Shown here: positions 54,386-62,125 of the stretch, piece by piece
How the letters are laid out: every line of letters begins with the position of its first letter
How positions within the stretch are numbered: the first letter of the stretch is position 1
From: DASRIA01 sp963768885
Lineage (GTDB): Bacteria; Actinomycetota; Thermoleophilia; Solirubrobacterales; JBBDJG01
Assembly (NCBI GenBank): GCA_963768885.1
Contig: CAVYJN010000007.1
Span: forward strand, 248,001 to 312,000
Direction: 5' to 3'
Length of the DNA stretch: 64,000 bases
Program-made: the position numbers and the translations under genes
Notes under the pieces: model-generated
Told to the model about the DNA's origin: nothing
Databases searched by the model: none
Seen by the model: the letters and a program-made list of their open reading frames with translations, nothing else

Positions 54386-55569
54386 CTAGTGGCAGGCCAC
54401 GCCGGCGCACTGCGCGGCGTTGCCGTTCCAGCGAGCGCCGTTGCCGCCCGCGTCGCTGATGCCGTCCACGGCCTCGATGCCGAGGTCGGCGTTGCGCTCG
54501 GTGGTGTTCGCCTCGATCGCCACGAGGCTGCTGTCGGCGTCGATGCCGTCGTCGCCGTTGTGGTTGGCGGTGTTGCGCCGGACCACCGCGTGCGCCGTGT
54601 CCTGCTCGCCCACGAAGATCCCGTCCCCGGCGTTGTCGTAGGCGGTGTTGGCCTCGACCTGCGCCGCCGCGCTGTCGATCACGCGGATGCCCTCCGCGCC
54701 GCCCAGCGTCACGAGGTTGCGCAGCACCACGTTGCCGGAGCGCGTCTCGGCGAGCCGGATCCCGGCGCTGTCGCTGGCGGACACGGTGTTCTGCTCGATC
54801 CGGTTGCCCGCGCCCCCGAACGTGAGGGCGATCCCCGTGGCGTTCGACGCCACCGCGTTGCGACGGACGATGTTCGAGCTCGAGCGGTCGAAGAGGGAGA
54901 TCCCCGTCTCGTTGCCCGTCACGGAGTTGCGCTCCAGGGTCGAGTCGCGCACGGTCGAGAGCAGGATGCCCGCGCGGCGGTTCGAGGTGACGCGGTTGTC
55001 CTCGATCGCGGCGTCGGAGGAGCGCGAGAGCGCGATGCCGGCTCCGAGGTGGCGCGAGATCCGATTCGCGTCGATCAGGCAGCGTCCGGCCGAGAGGACG
55101 AAGATGCCGTGGCCGTATCCGTTGTCGGTGATCGTGCTGCGCTCCACCACGCAGCCGGAGCCGCGCAGGATCACGCCGCCGGTCGCGTTCCTCGTCACGG
55201 TCAACCGCCGCAACTCGGTGCCGCGGCCGCCGCTTCGCACGCCCGACCTTGAAGCCGCGCACGGTGCCGTTGCGGACCCGCACGTCGCGGTGGCCGTCAC
55301 CGCCGTAGCCGACGACTATGCCTGTCCCCCGGCCCGTGCCGTCGATCGTGTGGCCGCCGAGGTCTACGGTGACGTCGTCGGCGCCGATCGTGAGGCCGAC
55401 GCCGCCGCAGTCACGCAGGTCCGCGTCGAGGCGCACGTCCGCGGTGATGCGCTCGCCGCACTCGAGGTGCCTGGCGAGAGCGTCCCCGGGAAGGAGCGCG
55501 AGGAGCAGCGCGAACGCGACGAGGGATGCCGCGAGCGCCGACAGGGGCTGTCGCTTTGAAGAGTTCCAC
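54386..55569 (-). CDS. Secreted right-handed beta-helix (NosD/PbH1-repeat) protein, two frameshifts
   Basis: After a hydrophobic leader (LSALAASLVAFALLLALLPG) the chain begins RITADVRLDADLRDCGG, with GADDVTVDLGGHTIDG, followed by about ten PbH1-type repeats such as NRISRHLGAGIALSRSS and NTVSASDSAGIRLAETRSG. This is the parallel beta-helix fold of NosD-like and polysaccharide-active proteins. Two +1 insertions fit: AAA for AA in the leader (about 55557) and GGGC for GGC near 55247. The start is uncertain: GTG 55569 or ATG 55614. Catalysis cannot be judged. It converges with the 3-hydroxyacyl-CoA dehydrogenase gene. Confidence 0.75.
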
Positions 55570-55762
55570 CAGTTGGGTGCTGCGAATCGACTGCGGGAGA
55601 AGCAGTGGACCCATCGTAGATATGTCCAGAGACGCGTGCGCGGAAAAGTTCGGCCGGTGGTCGCGCGACGTACCCCGCCACGCTCGCAACGAGGTGGGCG
55701 CGTCTTGTTGCGCTATGCGCAACTCAAACTGCCCACCCCGGACCCGAATTGCCCGGGAGGCG

Positions 55763-56353
55763 CTAGCGGCCGATCACCGAGCGCACGGCCGCGCGCCCGA
55801 TCGTCAGCGGATGGTTCGCGACCGTCGCGAGCCGCCCCCACAGGGTGAGCGGGTCGTGGGCGATGCCGAGCTGGCGCTGGATCGTCGCGGAGTCGAAGTA
55901 CACGCGCTCACCGACGAGGCGATCCTCCTCGAAGAGGAAGAGCGCCACCATGCGGCACGTGAACGCCCTGCCCGTGGGCGGCAAGCCGCGGAACGACCCG
56001 AGGTGCGTGCCCTTCAGGTCGAACTCCACGATCACCGCGTCGTCGGAGTGGCGCAGCGAGATCAGCTCGTTGCGCTGGTCGGGGAACGCCGCGCGGGTCT
56101 CCTGGAAGTAGCGCGCGACCTCGCCCTCGCCGTCGTGGACGTCGCCCGTGGCGATGATCTCGTAGCGCGGATGGTGGAACGTGCTCATCGTCACGTCGAA
56201 CTCGTGGCGGTTCTCGGACTCCATGTGCTCGCGCACGATCGCCTCGCGCTTGCGACGCAGAGCCGCGCCGGGTCCCGCCGACGAGTTCCGGGGAGCGTTC
56301 GAGGATGCGCGCGGCTTGGTGCCTGCGCCGGCCGATCGTCGCGGTGCGGTCAT
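55763..56353 (-). CDS. SnoaL-like/ester-cyclase-type NTF2-fold protein
   Basis: The 196-residue protein has an Arg/Ala/Ser-rich low-complexity N-terminus (about 1-35). An NTF2-fold domain follows, with REHMESENRHEFDVTMSTFH, YFQETRAAFPDQRNELISL and DLKGTHLGSFRGLPPTGRAF, close to polyketide-cyclase-like SnoaL proteins. GGAGACG precedes the ATG. The upstream thioesterase stop overlaps the start (ATGA). Confidence 0.82.
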   Translation of the reverse strand: MTAPRRSAGAGTKPRASSNAPRNSSAGPGAALRRKREAIVREHMESENRHEFDVTMSTFHHPRYEIIATGDVHDGEGEVARYFQETRAAFPDQRNELISLRHSDDAVIVEFDLKGTHLGSFRGLPPTGRAFTCRMVALFLFEEDRLVGERVYFDSATIQRQLGIAHDPLTLWGRLATVANHPLTIGRAAVRSVIGR

Positions 56354-56817
56354 GTCGTCTCCTTGATTGCTTTGCTGTGGCCGCGCTGGCGCTCGGTCCG
56401 GGCGTCGTCCGCGGGAAGCAGGAACTGGGTGCAGCGAAACAGTGCGATCACGCGCTCGTCCTCCTCGCGGCTGACGGTCGCGTCCCAGACCTGGGTGCGT
56501 CCGCCGCCGTGGATGAGCCGCGCACTGCAACGCAGCGCCCCCTCGCGCGCCGTCGCGAGGAAGTTGGTCTTGAGCTCGATCGTGGTGAACCCCACCGAGT
56601 CCTCGGGCAGCGAGGCGAGGCATCCCATGCCGGCGCTGGTGTCGGCCAGCGTGATCACCGTGCCCGCATGGAGGAAGTCGTTGGGGGCGAGATGCTCGGC
56701 GCGCAGGCCGAGGCGGGTCTCGGTCGCGCCGTGCTCGATGTGAAGCAGCTCGACGCCGAACAGGCCCGGCAGACGGCCTTCCATCGCGGCCGACATGCGC
56801 TCGAGCAGGGCATCCAC
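56350..56817 (-). CDS. PaaI-type hot-dog thioesterase
   Basis: The 155-residue protein has a single hot-dog domain with the PaaI-type motif NDFLHAGTVITLADTSAGMG and FTTIELKTNFLATAREG. Members hydrolyse (aryl)acyl-CoA thioesters. The GTG at 56817 has no clear ribosome site. Presence near acyl-CoA degradation genes fits a role in CoA release, as inference. Confidence 0.85.
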   Translation of the reverse strand: MDALLERMSAAMEGRLPGLFGVELLHIEHGATETRLGLRAEHLAPNDFLHAGTVITLADTSAGMGCLASLPEDSVGFTTIELKTNFLATAREGALRCSARLIHGGGRTQVWDATVSREEDERVIALFRCTQFLLPADDARTERQRGHSKAIKETT

Positions 56818-56853
56818 GGCGCGCACCTTACCGGCCGCGTAAAGTCTTCGTCC

Positions 56854-57141
56854 GTGCAGGGGCCACTGACGGACGAGCAGGTGCGCGCGGCGGTCCAGGA
56901 CGCGCTCGACGCGCTCCCCGCCGCGATGGCCGCCCAGCTCGGCCAGGTGGCCGTCGTCGTCGAGGACAGCCACCCCGACGGCCTGATGGGCATCTACGAC
57001 CCGATCGGCGGGCTCGAGCGCATCGTGATCTTCCGCGACGCGAACCCGAACGAGGACGAGGTGCGCCGCACGGTGTGGCACGAGGTCGGCCACTTCTTCG
57101 GCATGGACGAGGAGCAGCTGCGCGACCTCGGCTACGGGTAG
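56854..57141 (+). CDS. Small zincin-like metallopeptidase family protein
   Basis: This 95-residue protein has the zinc motif HEVGH in TVWHEVGHFFGMDEEQL and a family-typical VVVEDSHPDGLMGIYDP segment. It matches the minimal zincin family (PF06262-like) whose members are broad in actinobacteria and mostly uncharacterised. TAAAGT lies 8 nt before the GTG, suggesting a leaderless mRNA. Confidence 0.87.
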   Translation: MQGPLTDEQVRAAVQDALDALPAAMAAQLGQVAVVVEDSHPDGLMGIYDPIGGLERIVIFRDANPNEDEVRRTVWHEVGHFFGMDEEQLRDLGYG

Positions 57142-57150
57142 CCATCGACT

Positions 57151-57164
57151 CCGCCGATCGGCGG
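57151..57164 (+). terminator. Palindrome with T-rich tail
   Basis: CCGCCGATCGGCGG is a perfect palindrome 9 nt after the zincin gene's stop, followed by TGGTCTTTCCTCT. The rest of the 139-nt gap to the hydrolase gene is C/T-rich and shows no gene. Confidence 0.6.
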
Positions 57165-57280
57165 TGGTCTTTCCTCTACCCCTGCGGCCTTCTCCCTCCT
57201 ACACCACCCTCACCCTCTTCACACCGCCGCGTTTTCCCGGGCTCTTGCGCCGACTTTCCGCTCCGGAGCCTGCTCGGCGG

Positions 57281-58087
57281 CTAGGCCGCCTCGACCTCGC
57301 GCCAGAAGGCGTCAACCCGGGCGTTGAACTCGTCCGGGACCTCCTGAAAAGGCTGGTGCGCCTCTCCCGGCATAACTTCGAACCGAGCGCCCGGGATCGC
57401 CTCTGCGACCGCGTGCCCGAAGCGGGGGGGCGTGAGGATGTCGAGCTCTCCGGCCAGGACCAGCGTCGGCGCGGTGATCTCCCTGAGCCTGTCGAGCGCA
57501 TCGTGGCTCATGAACCCCTCGAGCTGCGCCTGAAAGGCCTCGGCGGACTGCGGGTACGGGAAGGCCAGCGCGTCCTCGATGATCTGCTCCACCATCCCCT
57601 TCTCGTGCGCCCGGGGTGTGTAGATCCACAGGAAGAACGCCTCCATCATCGCGCGCTCGCTGGGCGCGGCGTCGGCGAGCCACTGAAAGAATTTGCCTGC
57701 CGAGCGGAGGTAGGCGTCGGGCCGAGCGAAAGTGCTCATCAGGACGAGGCTGCGGACCAGCTCGGGATGGCGGAGCGCCAGCTCCTGCGCGATCAGACTG
57801 CCTCCCGAGAAACCGGCGACGTGGCCGGCCCGTACGTCGAGCGCGCGCAGCACCGCGGCCGCATCGTCGGCCATCATCGGCACTGACAAGGGCGCCTCGG
57901 GCAGCGGCGTCCGACCGGCGCCGCGGTTGTCCAGGGCGATCAGTCGGTAACGGTCCGACACGCCGTCGAGCTGTGGCTGCCACGACTCGGCGGGGTCGCT
58001 GAGCCCGCCGAGGAGGAGCACGTCCGGCCCGTGTCCGACCTGCTCGACATAGATGTCGACGTCGCCCGCGCGCAGTTTCTCGCCCAA
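57281..58087 (-). CDS. Alpha/beta hydrolase (3-oxoadipate enol-lactonase-like)
   Basis: The 268-residue enzyme has LLLGGLSDPAESWQPQL, the strand LDNRGAGRTPLP, the nucleophile elbow GFSGGSLIAQELALRHPELV and the catalytic His in MPGEAHQPFQEVP. It resembles enol-lactonases and related esterases. The nucleophile is in G-F-S-G-G, and the catalytic acid is likely in AGELDILTPP. The start is a TTG with GGAGGGG 6 nt upstream. Confidence 0.83.
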   Translation of the reverse strand: MGEKLRAGDVDIYVEQVGHGPDVLLLGGLSDPAESWQPQLDGVSDRYRLIALDNRGAGRTPLPEAPLSVPMMADDAAAVLRALDVRAGHVAGFSGGSLIAQELALRHPELVRSLVLMSTFARPDAYLRSAGKFFQWLADAAPSERAMMEAFFLWIYTPRAHEKGMVEQIIEDALAFPYPQSAEAFQAQLEGFMSHDALDRLREITAPTLVLAGELDILTPPRFGHAVAEAIPGARFEVMPGEAHQPFQEVPDEFNARVDAFWREVEAA

Positions 58088-58150
58088 CCCTCACCCCTCC
58101 TTTGACGTGCCTTGCCAGCGGTCCGCGGCACCGTACCCCAAGATGTGCGC

Positions 58151-58225
58151 ATGGAGCGATACACGAACTGCACCAGCTGCGGAACGCCGCTCTACGGCGA
58201 CCGCGAACCGCTGGGGCAGGTGTGA
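58151..58225 (+). pseudogene. Truncated zinc-ribbon ORF
   Basis: A 24-residue frame MERYTNCTSCGTPLYGDREP has one CxxC and stops at TGA 58223. A second Cys pair (CECD) appears just beyond in another frame. It looks like the first half of a zinc-ribbon micro-protein cut at a junction with the cyclase remnant on the opposite strand. Confidence 0.35.
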
Positions 58226-58535
58226 GTGTGACCCCCGAATACAGGGGATCTGGATAGCCGAGCGCCCGCCAAAGGGCCGCGGCCTCGGCGGCCTCCAGCC
58301 TGGCGCGAGCGGCCGCCTCGGAAAACGGCACCGCATCGCCCGGCGAGCGCAGGGCAAGCTCCAGCGCCAGCGCGCCGAGGGTGCGGGTCCTGGCGGCCTC
58401 TCCCAGCTCTTCGCGACCCGCACCCTGCTCGACGACATACCGGACAAGCTTCAGCGTGTCGGCAGCGTCGGGCGCCGCCAGATTGATTCCAAGCCGCTCG
58501 AGCTCCGCCGGATCGTTTAGATCGCTCTCGCCCAC
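58226..58535 (-). pseudogene. N-terminal fragment of an adenylate-cyclase-type regulatory domain
   Basis: About 103 residues starting VGESDLNDPAELERLGINLA, with LVRYVVEQGAGREELGEAAR, FSEAAARARLEAAEAAALWR and ALGYPDPLYSGVTLTP, match the helical regulatory domain that precedes guanylate/adenylate cyclase catalytic domains in actinobacteria. No catalytic domain follows, because the frame runs into the antisense of another gene. It is therefore a remnant. GTG 58535 lies 27 nt after the stop of the upstream TadE-like gene. Confidence 0.5.
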
Positions 58536-58561
58536 GGTGTTGTCATAGCGGATCGCGGCTA

Positions 58562-59368
58562 TCAGGAGCCCAACGACTCCGGGACGCGGTAGACGTCCTT
58601 GCGCCACGGCGGCGAGACCTGGAAGGAAATGCGATCGGAGCCGCGCAGCCGCTCGAGCGGTATCAGCGCCAGCTTCGACGCCGGGGTGGTGCGCTCGCCG
58701 GCCCCGCGCCGCGCGAGCTGTCCGGCGTGACTGCCGCCCAGGACCTTGTACCAGCCCGTCCATTCGCCCCAGCCGGCGCCGTAGCCGCCGTGCGCGGTGG
58801 CCCGCGCGGAGACCGCTCCGCCGGGTGCGACGCGCACCTGGTAGCCCTCCCAGTCGTCGGGATGGAAGCCCGGCCAGCTGTCGCCGAACAGGCGCCCGAT
58901 CGCTCCCGTGAAGCTCTCCGGGTAGTAGAACCAGTACTGCATGTACAGGGAGCCGCCTGTCTTGCGCCCGTCCACCACGCGCGTGAACGCGGTGACCGGC
59001 AGGCCCGCCCGCGAGCGGTCGATCTCGCGCGCGGCGTCGGAGCCGTCCGAGCACTCGGTCTTGCGGCAGCGCCGGAAGTCGATCGGCAGCGCCGCGCTCG
59101 AGTGCTCGTAGGCGACGTTGGGCGAGTACCGCCGCACCAGCGCCGCGACCTCGTCCCCGTAGGCGAGGTCCAGCGAGTCGCGCTCGTCGCATCCTCCCTC
59201 GACCGCGCACGCGATCGAGTGCACGATGCGCTCGCCGAAGCTCCAGGGCTCCTGTCGCATGAACATGACGCCCGCCGTCGCGAGCACGAGCACGAGCAGC
59301 GCCGACAGCCCGGTCCACTCGACGCTCGCCTGCCCGGTGTCGCGGGTTGCGAATCGCGGCCGATCCAT
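58562..59368 (-). CDS. TadE/Flp-like N-terminus with a large extracytoplasmic domain
   Basis: The 268-residue protein starts with a basic leader and then GQASVEWTGLSALLVLVLA. The Gly before and Glu at +5 match type IV (Flp/TadE) prepilin processing sites, and a helix follows. The rest is a globular domain with the segment GFHPDDWEGYQVRV and a pair of short Cys spacings (SIACAVEGGCDE, FRRCRKTECSD). The globular part resembles Vps62-like proteins; function unknown. TAAACT is 9 nt before the ATG. Confidence 0.6.
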   Translation of the reverse strand: MDRPRFATRDTGQASVEWTGLSALLVLVLATAGVMFMRQEPWSFGERIVHSIACAVEGGCDERDSLDLAYGDEVAALVRRYSPNVAYEHSSAALPIDFRRCRKTECSDGSDAAREIDRSRAGLPVTAFTRVVDGRKTGGSLYMQYWFYYPESFTGAIGRLFGDSWPGFHPDDWEGYQVRVAPGGAVSARATAHGGYGAGWGEWTGWYKVLGGSHAGQLARRGAGERTTPASKLALIPLERLRGSDRISFQVSPPWRKDVYRVPESLGS

Positions 59369-59427
59369 TCGCCGTCGAGTTTAGATCGGATCCGCGCACG
59401 CCCTGCGCGTTCTTCCGCGCGTGGGCG

Positions 59428-59901
59428 CTACTTCTGACGCAACGGCTCGAGGACGAACATGAGGCGCGTGCCGCTGCGCGCGCGGTAGGTCTCGTGCGCG
59501 GGCCAGCACTCGACCAGCCGAGGCCAGTAGCGGTCCGCCTCCGCTTCGTCGAGGCGCCGGGCCCGGCACTCGAGGACCTCGGACCCGACCTGCACCGTCG
59601 CGCGCGGGTCGGCGGTGAGGTTGAGTGGCCAGGCGGCTGGGCGCTGCTGCCCGAAGCTCTCGCTGCTGACCACGAAGCGCTCGCCGTCGGGCACGTACAT
59701 CACCGGCGTGGTGCGCGCACGTCCGCTGCGGCGGCCGGTCGTGGTCAGCAGCATCGTCGGCACGACGCCGACCGTCGACGCGAGGCGCCCGCCCGTCACG
59801 CGGTAGAGCAGGCGGTCGAGCGGCGCGCCGAATCGCCGGCCGGCGGCCGCGAACCAGGCCCGCCGGCCGAGCGATCGCATGACTCTGGCGCGCAGGCTCA
59901 C
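59428..59901 (-). CDS. F420-dependent deazaflavin nitroreductase-like protein (Ddn/PNPOx-like)
   Basis: The 157-residue protein has the Ddn-family pattern VVPTMLLTTTGRRSGRARTTPVM, VPDGERFVVSSESFGQQRPA and WPLNLTADPRATVQVG. These proteins use reduced F420 to reduce quinones or nitro compounds. The GTG overlaps the SnoaL stop (GTGA) in a PadR-SnoaL-Ddn operon. Confidence 0.85.
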   Translation of the reverse strand: MSLRARVMRSLGRRAWFAAAGRRFGAPLDRLLYRVTGGRLASTVGVVPTMLLTTTGRRSGRARTTPVMYVPDGERFVVSSESFGQQRPAAWPLNLTADPRATVQVGSEVLECRARRLDEAEADRYWPRLVECWPAHETYRARSGTRLMFVLEPLRQK

Positions 59902-60332
59902 GGAGCGGCGGCGAGCGTCCCGGCTTCGGAGCGCTCCAGCTCCTCCTGGAGCCGCAGGGTGTCCTCGTAGATCAGGTCCTCGGCGACGCGGCCCCAGCGC
60001 AGCCGCAGCAGCTGCATGCCCTCGTTGCGGTACACGCGCCCGCCCGGGCGCGTCGCGCTGATGTCCAGGCGCGTCGCGATCACGGTGTTCCACGGCCAGC
60101 CGTTGACGACCACGTCGCGGGGCTCGATCCGCAGGCCCGGGAAGAGCCGCAGCACGAGCTGGAACCACTCGCGCACGTCCTGCTGACCGCGGCGCTCGCC
60201 GCCGAGCACGTGGTCGCCGGCGAAGTAGAACCGCGAGCGCGGTCCGAACTGCTTCACGATCGGCTCGTAGTTCCCGGCGCTGAGGCCGGCGAACGTGCGT
60301 CGCACGATCCGCTTGACGATGAACTTGTACAC
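59898..60332 (-). CDS. SnoaL-like NTF2-fold protein
   Basis: The 144-residue protein starts VYKFIVKRIVRRTFAGLSAG, continues FGPRSRFYFAGDHVLGGERRG and ends with an Arg/Glu-rich tail. The GTG at 60332 has a strong GGAGG site lying within the end of the padR gene, only 2 nt after its stop. Function unknown. Confidence 0.82.
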   Translation of the reverse strand: MYKFIVKRIVRRTFAGLSAGNYEPIVKQFGPRSRFYFAGDHVLGGERRGQQDVREWFQLVLRLFPGLRIEPRDVVVNGWPWNTVIATRLDISATRPGGRVYRNEGMQLLRLRWGRVAEDLIYEDTLRLQEELERSEAGTLAAAP

Positions 60333-60334
60333 GG

Positions 60335-60883
60335 CTACCTCCTCTTGGCGGTGTTGTGATGCTGCGCGAGGCGCTGCTCGGCGCGCTCGCACCATCCGGC
60401 GAGGAACTCCTGGTAGGCGATGCCGAACTCGAGCGTCATCAGGGGTGCCGGCGGCTTGCCCTCCGGCGCGGCGGGCTCGATCGACCGCAGCTGCTCCGCG
60501 ATCCGCTCGTGCGTCTCGCGGATGTGGCGCAGCTGGGCGAGCTGCTCGTCGCGGCTGAGCGCGTCGGAGAAGAAGAACTTCAGGGCGCCCTCGTGGCGAA
60601 GCTCGATGTGCAGCGGCTCCTCCGACGTGAGCCAGGCGTGCAGCGCGCGCTCGCCCGCGGGCGTCAGCTCATACGCCCGCCGGCGCCGGCCGTTGGAGCG
60701 ATCGTCCTCGCCGCGCACGAGCCCCCGCTGCTCGAGCCGCGCGAGCTCGGGATAGATCTGCCCGTAGCTCGCCGCCCAGAAGAACCGCGTCGAGACGTCC
60801 ACCAGCGACTTGATCTCGTAGCCGGTGCGCCTGCCGAGCCGCAGCATCCCGAGGATCACGTACGAGGTCTTGGAGAGTTCCAT
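60335..60883 (-). CDS. PadR-family transcriptional regulator
   Basis: This 182-residue winged-helix protein starts MELSKTSYVILGMLRLGRRTGYE, with SYGQIYPELARLEQRGLV and the wing RRRRAYELTPAGERAL, followed by a helical C-terminal domain used for dimerisation. PadR proteins repress detoxification or efflux genes and release on binding hydrophobic ligands. It is the first gene of the PadR-SnoaL-Ddn operon. TATCCT is 8 nt before the ATG and overlaps a palindrome. Confidence 0.92.
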   Translation of the reverse strand: MELSKTSYVILGMLRLGRRTGYEIKSLVDVSTRFFWAASYGQIYPELARLEQRGLVRGEDDRSNGRRRRAYELTPAGERALHAWLTSEEPLHIELRHEGALKFFFSDALSRDEQLAQLRHIRETHERIAEQLRSIEPAAPEGKPPAPLMTLEFGIAYQEFLAGWCERAEQRLAQHHNTAKRR

Positions 60884-60892
60884 CTATCGGAA

Positions 60893-60902
60893 GGATATAT
60901 CC
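60893..60902 (-). promoter_or_regulatory. Palindrome over the padR -10 element
   Basis: GGATATATCC is a perfect 10-bp palindrome overlapping the TATCCT -10 candidate (60897-60892). A further partial match ATGTAT lies 5 nt beyond. An autoregulatory PadR site is a good guess from position. Confidence 0.4.
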
Positions 60903-60952
60903 GGAAGATGTATTTCGCAAACGTCGCCCCCGCGCGGGGTTTCGCTCGGGAG

Positions 60953-62092
60953 CTACCCGGAGCCGTTCGCGCGCGCGCCGTTGGCGCGCGCGGGCCGCTC
61001 GATCGAGCCGTAGTTCATGCCCCCGTAGGTGAACGTCGGCATCACGGGCCACTGGCGCCGCCAAGCCGGCATCTCCGACGAGGGGAAGACGTTCAGCCAG
61101 CGCGGGTCGCGCCGGTTCGGGTCCGCGATCGCCTTCTCCTTGATCATCGAGTCGTACTGGTCGACCGAGTCCTCGAGCGTGTTCGCGTTCATCACGACCT
61201 CGCGGTTGAAGAACTCCGCGTACTTGCGGATCCCGGGGATCTTGGACTGAAGCGGATGCCACGAGTCCGCGCAGACGCCGTTCTCGGAGGTGACCCAGAC
61301 GCCGTCGTCGGTGTTCAGCGCGAGGCTGTGGTTGCCGTCGGTGTGGCCGGGAGTCCAGACGATCGCGACCCCCTTACCGAGCTCGACGTCCCCGTCGAGC
61401 AGGACCATGTTGTCCTCGATCACGTCGTCCATCCCACCCGGGACGTACCAGGCCCACTGCGTCGGGTGCGGCGAGCGGAACGTGTCGACCTCCTTGCGCT
61501 GGAAGAGGAACTTCGCGTTCGGGAAGAACGGCTTGCGCGGCTCGGACTCGCCGAACACCGGGCGCGTCGTCCCCATGATCAGGCGCAGGTCCTGGACGTG
61601 CAGGTGGTCGAAGCTCACGTAGTCGACGTCCGCCGGCGAGATGCCGCACTTCGCGACCGCCTGCTCGACGGTGTTGTAGAAGGTCGCGAAGACCTTGTAG
61701 GAGAGGAACTCGCCGTAGCGCTTGAGCAGCTGGTCGTAGAACGGCGCCTCGGCGGCGCCCTCGGCGATCGTCGGCTCCCAGGCGAGCGTCTTGAGGTTGC
61801 CCTCGAAGTCCTCGAACTGCACGATCACGAGCCTGTTGAGGATGTTGATGTACGGGTTGAGCGTCTTGGCGGCGCCGTGGAACGCGAACGACACGGGATA
61901 GCCGGCCGAGGCAAGGTCCACGGTCTTGACCGCGCGCACGCGGTTCTCGTCGACCGCGAAGCGGTCCCTGAAGCGCTGCGCCGCGTCGCGGATCGCGTCG
62001 GGCCGGTCGCCCCGCGGCCACACGTCGAACACGCCGTCGAACTCGTGGAACGGCCTGATCCCGAGGGTCTCGGGTGCCTCGATCGTCGCCAT
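60953..62092 (-). CDS. MBL-fold metallo-hydrolase
   Basis: The 379-residue protein has the metallo-beta-lactamase metal motif as FDHLHVQDLR (HxHxxD), a second His in TPGHTDGNHSLAL and an Asp region GVCADSWHPLQ. The N-terminal ~120 residues with FHEFDGVFDVWPRG are typical of a group of uncharacterised MBL-fold hydrolases near secondary-metabolite or lipid genes. GAGGGGTT precedes the ATG. Reaction unknown; esterase or lactonase likely. Confidence 0.82.
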   Translation of the reverse strand: MATIEAPETLGIRPFHEFDGVFDVWPRGDRPDAIRDAAQRFRDRFAVDENRVRAVKTVDLASAGYPVSFAFHGAAKTLNPYINILNRLVIVQFEDFEGNLKTLAWEPTIAEGAAEAPFYDQLLKRYGEFLSYKVFATFYNTVEQAVAKCGISPADVDYVSFDHLHVQDLRLIMGTTRPVFGESEPRKPFFPNAKFLFQRKEVDTFRSPHPTQWAWYVPGGMDDVIEDNMVLLDGDVELGKGVAIVWTPGHTDGNHSLALNTDDGVWVTSENGVCADSWHPLQSKIPGIRKYAEFFNREVVMNANTLEDSVDQYDSMIKEKAIADPNRRDPRWLNVFPSSEMPAWRRQWPVMPTFTYGGMNYGSIERPARANGARANGSG

Positions 62093-62125
62093 AACCCCTC
62101 CTCGTAGTAGGCGAGGGATGTTAGA

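Noticed and set aside
58223..58225. TGA in the zinc-ribbon ORF read as selenocysteine
   Set aside because: No SECIS-like hairpin is evident, and the position coincides with a gene truncation point.
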